From the NCBI GenBank assembly GCA_001657315.1, contig LYSV01000072.1, forward strand, positions 1 to 42,940: a DNA stretch of 42,940 nucleotides, written 5' to 3'. The position numbers and the translations under genes were made by a program. This DNA comes from Flammeovirgaceae bacterium BBD 1991-12. GTDB lineage: Bacteria; Bacteroidota; Bacteroidia; Cytophagales; Cyclobacteriaceae. Below are positions 24,810-34,318 of the stretch, in pieces. The notes under the pieces were generated by a model, which saw nothing but the letters and a program-made list of their open reading frames with translations, did not search any database and was not told the origin of the DNA. The stretch's first letter is position 1. Each line of letters begins with the position of its first letter.

Positions 24810-24868
24810 AATATCCCCCAATATGGGGTAAATTAAACTTAAAATGGATTTCCGGCATTATTAATACC

Positions 24869-24968
24869 TAATTTTGGGTTAACTTTCATCCACTATTTTC
24901 ACCTGAAACAAATCTTCGGACCAGCTTCTAAGATTTGAATTATTAATTTTTAACCTAAACAAAACAAT
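24869..24968 (+). promoter_or_regulatory. Promoter and conserved leader of SusC/SusD cassette 1
   Basis: TAATTTTG at 24869-24876 fits the -7 consensus TAnnTTTG. The last 24 bases before the ATG (24945-24968) are identical to those before the second susC gene (31296-31319), ending in AACAAAACAAT-like A-rich sequence without a Shine-Dalgarno motif. Confidence 0.5.
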
Positions 24969-27900
24969 ATGAAGAGGTATTTACTATCTGGCTTCGTGTT
25001 GATGTTTTCGCTCGTTTTTAACGATGCTACGGCTCAACAACGTACCATATCGGGTAAGGTGACTTCTGTAGAAGAAGGATCCGCTTTACCAGGAGTTAAT
25101 GTAGTACTTAAAGGTACTACGTCCGGAACAGTCACCGACATTGACGGTAGCTACAGCTTGTCTGTTCCTACCGAAGGAGGGCTTTTGGTTTTTTCTTTCA
25201 TTGGCCTTGCCACGGAAGAAGTGGAAATTGGTGGCAGATCTGTCATAGACGTTGCCATGACCGCCGACTTCAAGCAATTAAGTGAAGTTGTAATCATAGG
25301 CTATGGAGAAGTAGACAAACGAAAACTGATCAGTTCGGTTGCATCGGTTGATGGCGCGGAGATCTCTGAAATGCCTGTGGTCAGTTTTGATCAGGCCTTG
25401 CAGGGGAAAGCGGCGGGTGTTCAGGTGACCACTACTTCAGGCCTTTTAGGCGAAGCGCCCAAGATCAGGATCAGGGGAGTTAATTCAATTTCTGGTGGGA
25501 CAAGCCCACTTTTCGTGGTGGATGGAGTTCCGATTGAAACGGGCAATTTCAGTGAAGTTGCGGAAAACAACGCGCTGGCAGACCTTAACCCATCAGATAT
25601 AGAATCTTACGAAGTACTGAAGGATGGCGCTGCTACCGCTATTTATGGTTCAAGGGCCGCCAATGGTGTCATTCTCATCACTACCAAGACGGGTCAGGCG
25701 GGAAAACCTGAAGTCAATTATAACATGTTTGCAGGTTTTAATGAGGCCGCCAATCGGTTTGATCTGTTAAATGCTGAGGAATTTGTCCAGATAAGTAATG
25801 AAAAGTTTGCCAGTGCAGGGATTGCCCCTCAGGCTTTTCCTGGCCCGGGCAATGTGGATACTGATTGGCAGGACGAAGTGTTGAGAACAGGATTCGTACA
25901 AAATCATGCCCTGAGTTTCAGAGGAGGTAGTGATGCCGTACAGTACTTTGTTTCCTTGGGTTACGCCGATCAGGAAGGCTCGACGGTCCGTAATTCGATC
26001 AAAAGATATACAGCCAGGGCAAATATAGATTATAACGGCAAGGATTGGTTTTCAGCTGGAGTGAAAATGCAGGTTTCTCAGCAGCAGAATGAAGGCTTGA
26101 ATGCTGGCACAGGCAGCCTGTCAGGTAATTTATTTAACTCACTCAAAGCTTTTCCAAATGTGCCTGTATTTAATGAGGATCATCCGACAGGCTATAACTT
26201 AACCGATGACAACCAGTCACTGGGTAGAGGTAATAATTTACAAAATATTGCTTTCAACTTACCGAATATTCGGTATGTTCTGGATAATAATATCTTTGAG
26301 TCAAGGGTACAAAGACTGCTTGGCAATGCTTATCTGCAGTTCAATCTGCCCTTTGATATTCAACTAAGGACACAAATTGGACTTGATGTTTCTGATACCA
26401 GGGATTTTCAGTCCTGGAACCCCATACATGGTGATGGAGCGCCTACTGGTTTAGTATTCAGAGGCTTGTATAATACTTCAAGATGGAATTGGCAAAACAC
26501 AATTTCATGGAGGAAAACCATTTCAGATGTGCACAATTTTTATGTAGTGTTAGGTAATGAATATCAGAAGAGTGTGCAGGATCAATTTACAGGAGAGGGG
26601 CAAGGATTTTCTGATCCGTTTTTTTTGGAAAATGGTTTGATCACTGGATCTTATGATACCCAATTCTCTTCCGGATTCTTTGGTGAGGAAGGTTTTTCAT
26701 CACTTTTTGGACGTTTGAACTATGATTTTAACAACAGATATCTTGTTTCATTAAGTATTAGAAATGATGCCATTTCCGGTTTGCCTGAGGAAAACAGAAA
26801 AGATACCTTTCTCGGAGGCTCTTTGGGTTGGAACATTTCTCAGGAGGATTTTTTTGACATTGGAGCTATTAATCAGCTCAAGATCAGGGCCGGATACGCT
26901 CAAACAGGCAATGATGATTTGCCGGGTGGATTATTTCCTGCATTGGGAACCTACGGTCCTGAATTATATGGAGACCTAACCGCTATCAGATTTGAAAATG
27001 TAGGGAACTCATCTTTGGTTTGGGAAACCACGTCTAAGTACAATTTGGGTTTGGACTTTGCCATTCTTGATAACAGAATAACCGGTTCATTTGATTATTT
27101 TCTCAATGAAACCGAGGATCTGGTTTTAAGAGCGCCTACACCGCCTAGCCTGGGTATACCTGGAAATGAAATATCACAAAACGTAGGTGCCATTGAGAAC
27201 AGAGGACTTGAAATAGCCATAAATTCCTTAAACATTGAATCCAACGGTTTTACCTGGTCCACCTCTTTTAATGCGACTTTTGCTGAAAACGAGATCACAA
27301 ATCTGGCCAATAACAATTCAGATGTTATTAGTACCTATAACATATTAAGGGTGGGAGAACCCATTGGGGCTTTATTTGGATTTATTTACAATGGAGTGAA
27401 TTCAGCCAATGGAAATCCTCTCTATACGAAAGCTGATGGTACCTTGATACAAGGTAACCCTGATGATAATACATATTATATTTACAACCCGGAGGATCCC
27501 ACCGACCTGTCTGAGACATCTACCCTGGATCAGGATGACAAGGTGGTATTGGGTCAGACTAATCCAAAGGTATTTGGAGGGCTGACAAATAACTTCTCAT
27601 ATAAAGGTTTCGATTTTAGTTTTGTTCTGACCTATGCTTTTGGACAGAAAGTTTACAATGCGACAAGACAGGATGGACTTTCGTCATTTTTTGTTAATAA
27701 CACGTCTGAAATAAGGAACAGGTGGACTCCTGCCAATCCTAATACAGACGTTCCCCGTCTTTCACTGAACAATGATAATTTCATTAATCAGGACGGTAAC
27801 GCTTTGACCAGGTTCGTAGAGGACGGTGATTATGTAAGAGTGCAAAACATTTCTCTGGGGTATACTTTCCCTAAGCCATTGTTGGAAAACATTGGTTTTA

Positions 27901-28070
27901 AACAAATCAGAGTATACACCCAGGTACAGAATGCCTTTGTTTTTACAGGTTACAAGGGATTGGATCCTGAGTTGAGCTTCAGTAATACTTCAAACATTCA
28001 GTCGGGTATTGACCTCAATACCAATCCGCTGCTAAGAACCTACACCATGGGACTGAATATTACATTTTAA
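24969..28070 (+). CDS. SusC/RagA family TonB-linked outer membrane protein (cassette 1)
   Basis: A 1033-residue outer-membrane active transporter. It has a signal peptide (MKRYLLSGFVLMFSLVFNDA, cleavage after TAQ), a CarboxypepD-reg-like domain at about 24-105 (SGKVTSVEEGSALPGVNVVL), and a plug at about 115-235 with the SusC signatures LSEVVIIGYGE and IYGSRAANGVILITTK. The 22-strand barrel ends in an aromatic residue (GLNITF). There is no N-terminal STN domain, so it should not signal to an anti-sigma factor. It works with the SusD lipoprotein that starts 10 bases downstream. The substrate is unknown. Its first 90 residues are nearly the same as those of the cassette 2 SusC. Confidence 0.95.
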   Translation: MKRYLLSGFVLMFSLVFNDATAQQRTISGKVTSVEEGSALPGVNVVLKGTTSGTVTDIDGSYSLSVPTEGGLLVFSFIGLATEEVEIGGRSVIDVAMTADFKQLSEVVIIGYGEVDKRKLISSVASVDGAEISEMPVVSFDQALQGKAAGVQVTTTSGLLGEAPKIRIRGVNSISGGTSPLFVVDGVPIETGNFSEVAENNALADLNPSDIESYEVLKDGAATAIYGSRAANGVILITTKTGQAGKPEVNYNMFAGFNEAANRFDLLNAEEFVQISNEKFASAGIAPQAFPGPGNVDTDWQDEVLRTGFVQNHALSFRGGSDAVQYFVSLGYADQEGSTVRNSIKRYTARANIDYNGKDWFSAGVKMQVSQQQNEGLNAGTGSLSGNLFNSLKAFPNVPVFNEDHPTGYNLTDDNQSLGRGNNLQNIAFNLPNIRYVLDNNIFESRVQRLLGNAYLQFNLPFDIQLRTQIGLDVSDTRDFQSWNPIHGDGAPTGLVFRGLYNTSRWNWQNTISWRKTISDVHNFYVVLGNEYQKSVQDQFTGEGQGFSDPFFLENGLITGSYDTQFSSGFFGEEGFSSLFGRLNYDFNNRYLVSLSIRNDAISGLPEENRKDTFLGGSLGWNISQEDFFDIGAINQLKIRAGYAQTGNDDLPGGLFPALGTYGPELYGDLTAIRFENVGNSSLVWETTSKYNLGLDFAILDNRITGSFDYFLNETEDLVLRAPTPPSLGIPGNEISQNVGAIENRGLEIAINSLNIESNGFTWSTSFNATFAENEITNLANNNSDVISTYNILRVGEPIGALFGFIYNGVNSANGNPLYTKADGTLIQGNPDDNTYYIYNPEDPTDLSETSTLDQDDKVVLGQTNPKVFGGLTNNFSYKGFDFSFVLTYAFGQKVYNATRQDGLSSFFVNNTSEIRNRWTPANPNTDVPRLSLNNDNFINQDGNALTRFVEDGDYVRVQNISLGYTFPKPLLENIGFKQIRVYTQVQNAFVFTGYKGLDPELSFSNTSNIQSGIDLNTNPLLRTYTMGLNITF

Positions 28071-28080
28071 AACTACAATC

Positions 28081-29670
28081 ATGAAAAGTTATAGATATTT
28101 TTTATTACTCGTTATTATCCTGTTTGCAGGGTGTGAGGACGATGTTTTGGAACTTCAACCTTTTGACGCTATATCTGAAGAAGCGGCTTTCACTACGCCG
28201 GATCGTATAGAACTGTCCATGAATGGTGTGTATGATGCAGCCCAATCCGGCTTTTATCGAGCGGATGAAAACAATAACCGGGGTTATATTTTTGGAGCGG
28301 CTCATATTCAACAAGGTGATATGAGAGGTGAGGATATGCTTTTGATAAATACCTTTTATGGCTTCACTTATCAGGCAACATATACACCAGTTACAGAAAA
28401 CAACCGGTATTTCTGGGAGAATGGCTTTAGGGTGGTGAACCTTGTCAATCTTTTTATTGAAGGTGTAACAGGTGCTGTGGAAGGTGAAATTATCTCAGCA
28501 GACGAAGGGAACAGTTATATTGCAGAAGCCAGATTTCTGAGAGGCCTGACCTATCATGAAATGCTTATTCATTTTGCTAGGCCGTACCGGGATGGTAATG
28601 GATCAGAGCCTGGTTTGCCGTTACACACAGTTGGTAATAACAGTTCAGGGTCTGTTGAAGAAAACTCTTCCATCGAAAGGTCAACAGTAGCCCAGACCTA
28701 TACCTTCATACTGGAAGATCTGGACTATGCCGAGGCCAACCTACCGGAATCGCGAAGTGGTGTTCTGAATGTTACCAGAGCAACTCGTGGTGCTGCTATA
28801 GCGCTGAAAACACGTGTTAAATTACATCAGGGAGATTGGGATGGAGTCGTCACCGAGGGGAATAAGCTGGTGCCGGGGTCTGCTCCCTTCATAAGCCCCA
28901 TTAATGATCATGCCCTGACGACCTCTGTTGAAGGGCCTTGGGCGAATAATCAAAGCGAGGAGAATATTTTTTCGATGAACATGAGCGCCAATGACAATCT
29001 TAATGTCAACGCCGCTTTGGCAAATATGTACGGCTCTTCATCTTTAGGAGCCAGGGGCGAAGTGGCTATCAGTCCAATCATCTGGAATGAATCATTTTGG
29101 CATCCCGATGACCTCAGAAGAACGCTTCTTGTCGAATCCGGCGCCAGCGATAGACTTTTTACAAGTAAATACAGGGATTACGTGAACAATTCTGATTTTT
29201 CACCCATACTTCGCTATGCCGAAGTCATACTGAACCTGGCCGAGGCTGAAGCAAGAAATGGTAATACGACCAGAGGATCAGAACTTTTGAATGCAGTCAG
29301 GGACAGGGCAATATCAGGAACGATGACATCTTATGGGACTATAGCAGATGCCAATATATTGGCAGGACGGATTCTGGAAGAAAGACGGATAGAATACCTT
29401 GCTGAAGGCCAGAGATGGAAGGATATCCACAGGAATGCGGTGGACCCTTTATTCAGTACCGACGGTATTCCTGCTAAAATGTTTTCGGCTGATGTGGATG
29501 GCAGTACGTACTCCGTAGGTGATGCCGGGTCTCTGGTTAAGGGTATTGGCGCAATATCATATGATAATTTTAGATTTCTATGGCCAATACCAGCTAGTGA
29601 AACTACAGTAAATCCGGTATTGGCAGCACAACAAACCTGGTTATTGAACTTCAAAAATCAACGAAAATGA
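28081..29670 (+). CDS. SusD/RagB family nutrient-binding lipoprotein (cassette 1)
   Basis: A 529-residue lipoprotein with lipobox FAGC (C18) followed by EDDVLELQP; the acidic residues fit a Bacteroidota surface-export signal. SusD features are the N-terminal LELQPFDAISEEAAF, TPR-like helices (AEARFLRGLTYHEMLIHFARPY, about 150-170), LRYAEVILNLAEAEARNG (about 380-395), and the C-terminal ERRIEYLAEGQRWKDIHR with WPIPASE at the end. It forms the lid of the SusC barrel at the cell surface. No carbohydrate-active enzyme gene is adjacent, so the ligand cannot be guessed. The next gene overlaps it by four bases. Confidence 0.94.
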   Translation: MKSYRYFLLLVIILFAGCEDDVLELQPFDAISEEAAFTTPDRIELSMNGVYDAAQSGFYRADENNNRGYIFGAAHIQQGDMRGEDMLLINTFYGFTYQATYTPVTENNRYFWENGFRVVNLVNLFIEGVTGAVEGEIISADEGNSYIAEARFLRGLTYHEMLIHFARPYRDGNGSEPGLPLHTVGNNSSGSVEENSSIERSTVAQTYTFILEDLDYAEANLPESRSGVLNVTRATRGAAIALKTRVKLHQGDWDGVVTEGNKLVPGSAPFISPINDHALTTSVEGPWANNQSEENIFSMNMSANDNLNVNAALANMYGSSSLGARGEVAISPIIWNESFWHPDDLRRTLLVESGASDRLFTSKYRDYVNNSDFSPILRYAEVILNLAEAEARNGNTTRGSELLNAVRDRAISGTMTSYGTIADANILAGRILEERRIEYLAEGQRWKDIHRNAVDPLFSTDGIPAKMFSADVDGSTYSVGDAGSLVKGIGAISYDNFRFLWPIPASETTVNPVLAAQQTWLLNFKNQRK

Positions 29671-30485
29671 AAAAAATACTTTCTTACATAATTCTAATCG
29701 CAGGAGTACTTGCTCTTTCCTGCGACAGGGAAGAATTTGATGACCTTGCACCCGCAGAGTATAAGTATATTGGCATGGTATCGCAAAGAATACCCGGTGG
29801 AGGTACTGTTTTTGAAGGGACAGGTATTAGCAGTTCGAGTATAGACATCCCTTTGCTTTATGATCTGGGGGATATTTCCTCGGATATTGAGATCACCTTT
29901 ACGGTATCCGGTGCGGTGCTGGGGACAGACTTCACAGTTCCAAATGCAGCCAGTACAGGTGACCAGACGTTCAGTATATCAATACCCGTAGATACTGTAG
30001 CCTCTTTTTTTACCATTGAACCCATCACGAATGATGTTCAGAACGAAAATAAGGTGATCAGTCTGTCAATTACGGGAACCCCGGAAGGAGTTTTTGCCGG
30101 AGCGCCTTTAAGTCAAAGTACGGACATTACCATTATCGATGACGATTGCCCCTACGATTTTGAGAAATTTGTAGGAACAGCCAGTGTGATAGAGAACGGT
30201 ACTACGGGTCCGTATGATGTGAACACAACGGCAATAGCACCTAATACCATCCGTACGGATAATTTCTGGGATTCTGATATAGCAGCAACTTTTATTCTTG
30301 TACCCTGCGATGGTACTGTGCAGGTACCTCAGCAATCAACACCCGCATTCGGTGATCCTGATGGCAATATCGTTGGCTCCGGAACCTGGGATGATGAAAC
30401 TGGTGAAGTTGTAGTTAATGTGACCATCAACTTTCCCGCCTTCGATTTTATATCGAATGAGCAACATGTTTATACCTTTCCCTGA
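29667..30485 (+). CDS. Surface lipoprotein with Calx-beta-like region (cassette 1 third gene)
   Basis: A 272-residue lipoprotein (lipobox ALSC, C19, followed by DREEFDD). Residues about 45-155 look like an immunoglobulin-type beta domain of the Calx-beta kind, ending STDITIIDDDCPYDFEKFVG. The C-terminal part (about 160-272) is a second beta domain without a name. The motif IDDDCP and the overall layout recur in the third gene of cassette 2 (35680), so the two are paralogues. By position and surface signal it is probably an accessory binding protein for the SusC/SusD pair, comparable to SusE/SusF in place only. It overlaps susD by four bases and is followed by a strong hairpin. Confidence 0.8.
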   Translation: MKKILSYIILIAGVLALSCDREEFDDLAPAEYKYIGMVSQRIPGGGTVFEGTGISSSSIDIPLLYDLGDISSDIEITFTVSGAVLGTDFTVPNAASTGDQTFSISIPVDTVASFFTIEPITNDVQNENKVISLSITGTPEGVFAGAPLSQSTDITIIDDDCPYDFEKFVGTASVIENGTTGPYDVNTTAIAPNTIRTDNFWDSDIAATFILVPCDGTVQVPQQSTPAFGDPDGNIVGSGTWDDETGEVVVNVTINFPAFDFISNEQHVYTFP

Positions 30486-30506
30486 TAACCCGCCACAGTA
30501 GATACT

Positions 30507-30555
30507 ACATAATCAACGACCGGACCATTCATTTGGCCGGTCGTTGGTATTATGT
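30507..30555 (+). terminator. Hairpin ending SusC/SusD cassette 1
   Basis: AACGACCGG (30515-30523) pairs with CCGGTCGTT (30537-30545), and an outer ACATAAT/ATTATGT pair (30507-30513 with 30549-30555) extends the stem. It starts 22 bases after the third gene of the cassette. No long T tract follows. Confidence 0.65.
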
Positions 30556-30767
30556 ATTATCACTCTTTAACAAAATTACCAGGCAACCATGTTGTAATCC
30601 CGTTATTCAGTCATTTACTGGTAGTAAATCACTACGAGTGTGACCTGCTTCTTACAATTATGACAAGGTAATGCATGAATTTATTTTACAAAAGAGATCT
30701 CAGACAACAGTCATTGAGCAGGTAACTGTTGGTTGGAAAACCTCATTATCTGATCTTTAGCTTTTAA

Positions 30768-30908
30768 TCACAAGCACCCTATCCCTGGTAACAGTCTGTT
30801 GGATAGTTGCCAGAGGGCTGCCATCAGTGTCAGAGTTGGGTTGATGATTACGCCATTCTCATAAATGGTTTGAACTACTCTGGCTGGGCTTGTACAGAAT
30901 CCACTTTC
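30768..30908 (-). pseudogene. Possible remnant of a GMC-type oxidoreductase C-terminus
   Basis: A 46-codon open stretch between two in-frame stops encodes ARVVQTIYENGVIINPTLTL followed by MAALWQLSNRLLP. The NPTLTLMA part resembles the conserved C-terminal NPTLTIMAxAxRxADH segment of GMC (glucose-methanol-choline) FAD oxidoreductases. The stretch just upstream is broken by stops, so if real this is a decayed gene end. The match is short and may be chance. Confidence 0.28.
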
Positions 30909-31271
30909 TTAAGAAAATATACTACCGCAAATTGAGGGATTCCATTGGGATAGATTTAATGCCTTCGCTAAGATATGTGCTCCATGCCCCTAATGATCAA
31001 CTAATTACCGTAGGTGTTTTGGTATGAAGGAGCTACATAAAGCAATGAGCAACGTGGATTAAGAAAAATATATTTTTAGTATTAAGAATAGTTATTTAAA
31101 AATATTACACATTAAAAAATTTATTTTTTTAATATGTAATTAATATTTAGATAATATTTCCTTTTAAAACATATCTGTAAAAAAATGACCGCTGATCAAA
31201 AAAATTCTGTTTATACCACTAATTGAGGGATATTTAGCTTATAAAACTTACCCCAATTAAAACTTTCTCAT

Positions 31272-31319
31272 TAAGTTTGAGAACTTCGAGTAATCAATTT
31301 TTAACCTAAACAAAACAAT
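31272..31319 (+). promoter_or_regulatory. Promoter and conserved leader of SusC/SusD cassette 2
   Basis: TAAGTTTG at 31272-31279 is an exact TAnnTTTG -7 box, 41 bases before the ATG. The last 24 bases of the leader (31296-31319) are identical to the cassette 1 leader, whereas the -7 boxes and the sequence further upstream differ. Confidence 0.5.
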
Positions 31320-34301
31320 ATGAAGAAGTATTTACTACTTAACTTCGTGTTGATGCTTGCGCTCGTTTTTAACGATGCAATGGCTCAGCAAAGAACAATA
31401 TCGGGTAAAGTGACTTCTCTCGAAGAGGGATCTCCTTTACCTGGTGTGAACGTAGTGCTCAAGGGGACTACGGCCGGTACGGTTACCGACATTGACGGTA
31501 ACTTCAGCCTTTCGGTTCCTTCCGAAGGTGGAACTTTGGTGTTTTCTTTCATCGGTTTAGCTACCGAAGAAGTAGAAGTTGGCGCCAGATCGGTGATTGA
31601 TGTCCAGATGTCACCAGACATCGAACAGCTTTCCGAGGTGGTTATTGTAGGTTACGGTTCTACCTTGAAAAAGGAACTGACCGGATCAATTGCCACCGTA
31701 GGAGCAGAACAGATCGAGAAACTACCTACACTTACTCCCGATCAGGCACTTCAGGGACTGGCGTCCGGTGTGTTTGTCAGTGCGCAATCCGGCGCTCCGG
31801 GTGGCGGGGTTAACATACGGGTAAGAGGGCAAACCTCTATCAATGCCGGTAATGACCCGCTTTATGTGATCGATGGTATTATCGTTCAGTCAGGTGATAT
31901 TACACAAAATACATTTGGAGGTTCTGACCAAAATGCCCTGAACTCTCTCAATCCTCAGGATATAGAATCCATCGAAGTTTTGAAGGACGCCGCCAGTACC
32001 GCAATTTACGGTGCACGAGCGGCAAATGGTGTGGTGCTGATCACTACCAAGCGGGGAAAACCTGGAAAAGCAAAAATCGATGCCAGATACTGGACAGGAT
32101 GGGGCGAGCCTACGGAGACCTATGATAAACTATCGGCTGCTGAACAGATCGCCATTGAAAGGGAGGGATTTTTGAATGACAACATAGGTGCATTGCCCCC
32201 TTCTGATGCTGATTTAGGCTGGGATGGTGTTACCAATACGGACTGGATAGATGAAGTGTTCAGAACCGCCAGGATCTCAGAATACCAGGTAAGCGCGTCT
32301 GGCGGTACTGAAGCCTTTAAGTATTACATCAGCGGTAATTATCGTGATGAGGAAGGATTTATGCTTGGGGCAGGCTTTGACCGGTATAGCTTAAGGGTAA
32401 ATACAGATTACAACGCTACGGATAAGCTGAGTATTGGCTCAAGTATCAATTTTACAAGAACCTTTCAGCAGGTAGCAGCAAATGACAATAACATCTATGG
32501 TATTTATTCTGCTGCCATCCTGACTCCAAGCTACAGAGCTATAAGGGATGAAAATGGTGAACTCGTAGATGCATTGCCCTCTTTCAATACCAACCCGGTC
32601 CGGGCGGCAGAATTGGTACGGCAGGATATATCCATTTTCAGATTTCTGGGGAATGTATATGTCAATTACAACATCATAGAAGGGCTGGATCTCAGAGCAG
32701 ACTTTTCCTACGACTGGAATTATGTGCGTGAAGATGAAAATGTACCATCAACTACCGCTCAGGGACGGGGTACGGACGGGTCTGGAAATTACACCACTAA
32801 AGATATTGGTACATGGCTTATAGAGCCCACTTTAAGGTATACAAGAAGCTTTGATGGGAGCCACAAAATAAATGCCGTGGCAGGTCTGACATGGCAGGCG
32901 CGCCAGGATTTCAACGGGCTTGTTGAGGCTACCGGTTGGGCGAGGCCTACTCTTACCTATATTACTGACGCTGCCAATTTCACGGATGGTAACTCACTTC
33001 GCAGAGATTACAGCTTTAACTCCGTATTTGGCCGGGTGAATTATGCCTTTAATGAGAAATACCTCGCTTCGCTCTCTGTACGAAGGGATGGCTCTTCCAG
33101 GTTTGGTCCCGATCAAAAGTTTGGAACCTTCTGGGCGGTTTCTGCCGGATGGAACTTCTCTGAGGAGGATTTCTTCAACGTGGATTTTATTGAGTTTGGA
33201 AAGATCCGCGGAAGTTACGGGGTAACCGGTAATGACCGGATCGGTGAGTTCCAGTACGTAGGTGCATTTGGTGGTGACGCCAATTACCTTGACAGGGCAG
33301 CTTCCACACCGGACAGGCTGGAGAACCCAGCGTTGCAATGGGAAGAAACCCGCTCCATCGATCTGGGCCTCGAACTGGCCATGTTCGGGAACCGCCTAAA
33401 CATCAATGCGGGAGTCTTCCAGCAAAACACTACTGCTCTGCTGTTTGATGAACAGGTTCCCTGGACCACAGGCTTCGAGGAATTCCAGAGTAACGTAGGA
33501 GAGGTGGAAAACAAAGGTATAGAACTGGATGTGACGACGGTGAATGTCGATGCCGGTGATTTTAAGTGGAAGTCTACATTTAACATTTCGTGGTTGAAAA
33601 ATGAAGTGATCGAGCTGGCGAATCCCGAGCCTATTCGTTCTGGTTTTGCAAGTGTGATCCTGGAAGGCGAACCACTAAACTCTTTCTGGGGTTTGAAATG
33701 GCTGGGTGTTGATCCTGCCACTGGTGAATCTGTTTTTGAGGATATCGACGGCGATGGTTCCATTGGTGGCGATGACTATCAGTTGATAGGTGATCATGCA
33801 CCAAACTATATCGGCGGCTTTACAAATACCATTACCTACAAAGGCCTGTCTCTGGACGTTTTCTTCCAGTTCATTGATGGCGTGGATGTATATAACAATA
33901 CATGGGCGTTCAACAGCAATGTAAGTTCTCCCTGGGGGCTGGACAGAGCAATTCTGAGAAGGTGGCAGAAACCCGGTGATGTTACAGATGTCCCTAAGGC
34001 AAGCCAGATTTCCTCCGTTGATTTCCAGGAGGATAACAGCCGGTGGTTGAGCGATGGTTCTTACCTGAGGCTCAAGAATATTACACTGGCGTATAATCTG
34101 CCTACGGATCTGGTCAACAAATTTAAGCTCAGAAGTGCCAGAGTATATGTTCAGGGGCAAAACGTCTGGACCCTCACTGGCTACAATGGTCCGGAGCCTG
34201 AAGTGAGTACTTTTGGAACAACCGATACTTCCCTGGGAACTGATTTCCTCACCTTCCCGCAAATGAAGATGTACTCTGTAGGGATCAACTTGGGTTTGTA
34301 A
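31320..34301 (+). CDS. SusC/RagA family TonB-linked outer membrane protein (cassette 2)
   Basis: A 993-residue outer-membrane transporter with the same layout as the cassette 1 SusC: signal peptide (MKKYLLLNFVLMLALVFNDA, then MAQ), CarboxypepD-reg-like domain at 24-105, plug with LSEVVIVGYGS and IYGARAANGVVLITTK, then the barrel ending YSVGINLGL. No STN domain. The first 90 or so residues are very close to those of cassette 1, while plug and barrel are diverged, so the transported molecules may differ. It is followed 17 bases later by its SusD partner. Confidence 0.95.
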   Translation: MKKYLLLNFVLMLALVFNDAMAQQRTISGKVTSLEEGSPLPGVNVVLKGTTAGTVTDIDGNFSLSVPSEGGTLVFSFIGLATEEVEVGARSVIDVQMSPDIEQLSEVVIVGYGSTLKKELTGSIATVGAEQIEKLPTLTPDQALQGLASGVFVSAQSGAPGGGVNIRVRGQTSINAGNDPLYVIDGIIVQSGDITQNTFGGSDQNALNSLNPQDIESIEVLKDAASTAIYGARAANGVVLITTKRGKPGKAKIDARYWTGWGEPTETYDKLSAAEQIAIEREGFLNDNIGALPPSDADLGWDGVTNTDWIDEVFRTARISEYQVSASGGTEAFKYYISGNYRDEEGFMLGAGFDRYSLRVNTDYNATDKLSIGSSINFTRTFQQVAANDNNIYGIYSAAILTPSYRAIRDENGELVDALPSFNTNPVRAAELVRQDISIFRFLGNVYVNYNIIEGLDLRADFSYDWNYVREDENVPSTTAQGRGTDGSGNYTTKDIGTWLIEPTLRYTRSFDGSHKINAVAGLTWQARQDFNGLVEATGWARPTLTYITDAANFTDGNSLRRDYSFNSVFGRVNYAFNEKYLASLSVRRDGSSRFGPDQKFGTFWAVSAGWNFSEEDFFNVDFIEFGKIRGSYGVTGNDRIGEFQYVGAFGGDANYLDRAASTPDRLENPALQWEETRSIDLGLELAMFGNRLNINAGVFQQNTTALLFDEQVPWTTGFEEFQSNVGEVENKGIELDVTTVNVDAGDFKWKSTFNISWLKNEVIELANPEPIRSGFASVILEGEPLNSFWGLKWLGVDPATGESVFEDIDGDGSIGGDDYQLIGDHAPNYIGGFTNTITYKGLSLDVFFQFIDGVDVYNNTWAFNSNVSSPWGLDRAILRRWQKPGDVTDVPKASQISSVDFQEDNSRWLSDGSYLRLKNITLAYNLPTDLVNKFKLRSARVYVQGQNVWTLTGYNGPEPEVSTFGTTDTSLGTDFLTFPQMKMYSVGINLGL

Positions 34302-34318
34302 TCTAAACAATTCGAAAA

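Larger units (their letters stand above)
30556..31319. other. Long intergenic region between the two Sus cassettes
   Basis: About 760 bases without an intact gene. The left part holds a possible degenerate GMC-oxidoreductase tail on the minus strand. From about 31060 to 31200 the sequence is very AT-rich with A and T runs, which may be an upstream promoter element or binding region for cassette 2. The last 50 bases hold the candidate promoter and leader. No RNA gene was recognised. Confidence 0.6.

Noticed and set aside
24813-24833. CCCC/GGGG mini-hairpin after the PorE-like gene as a terminator
   Set aside because: Only four GC pairs with no T tract; too weak to call.
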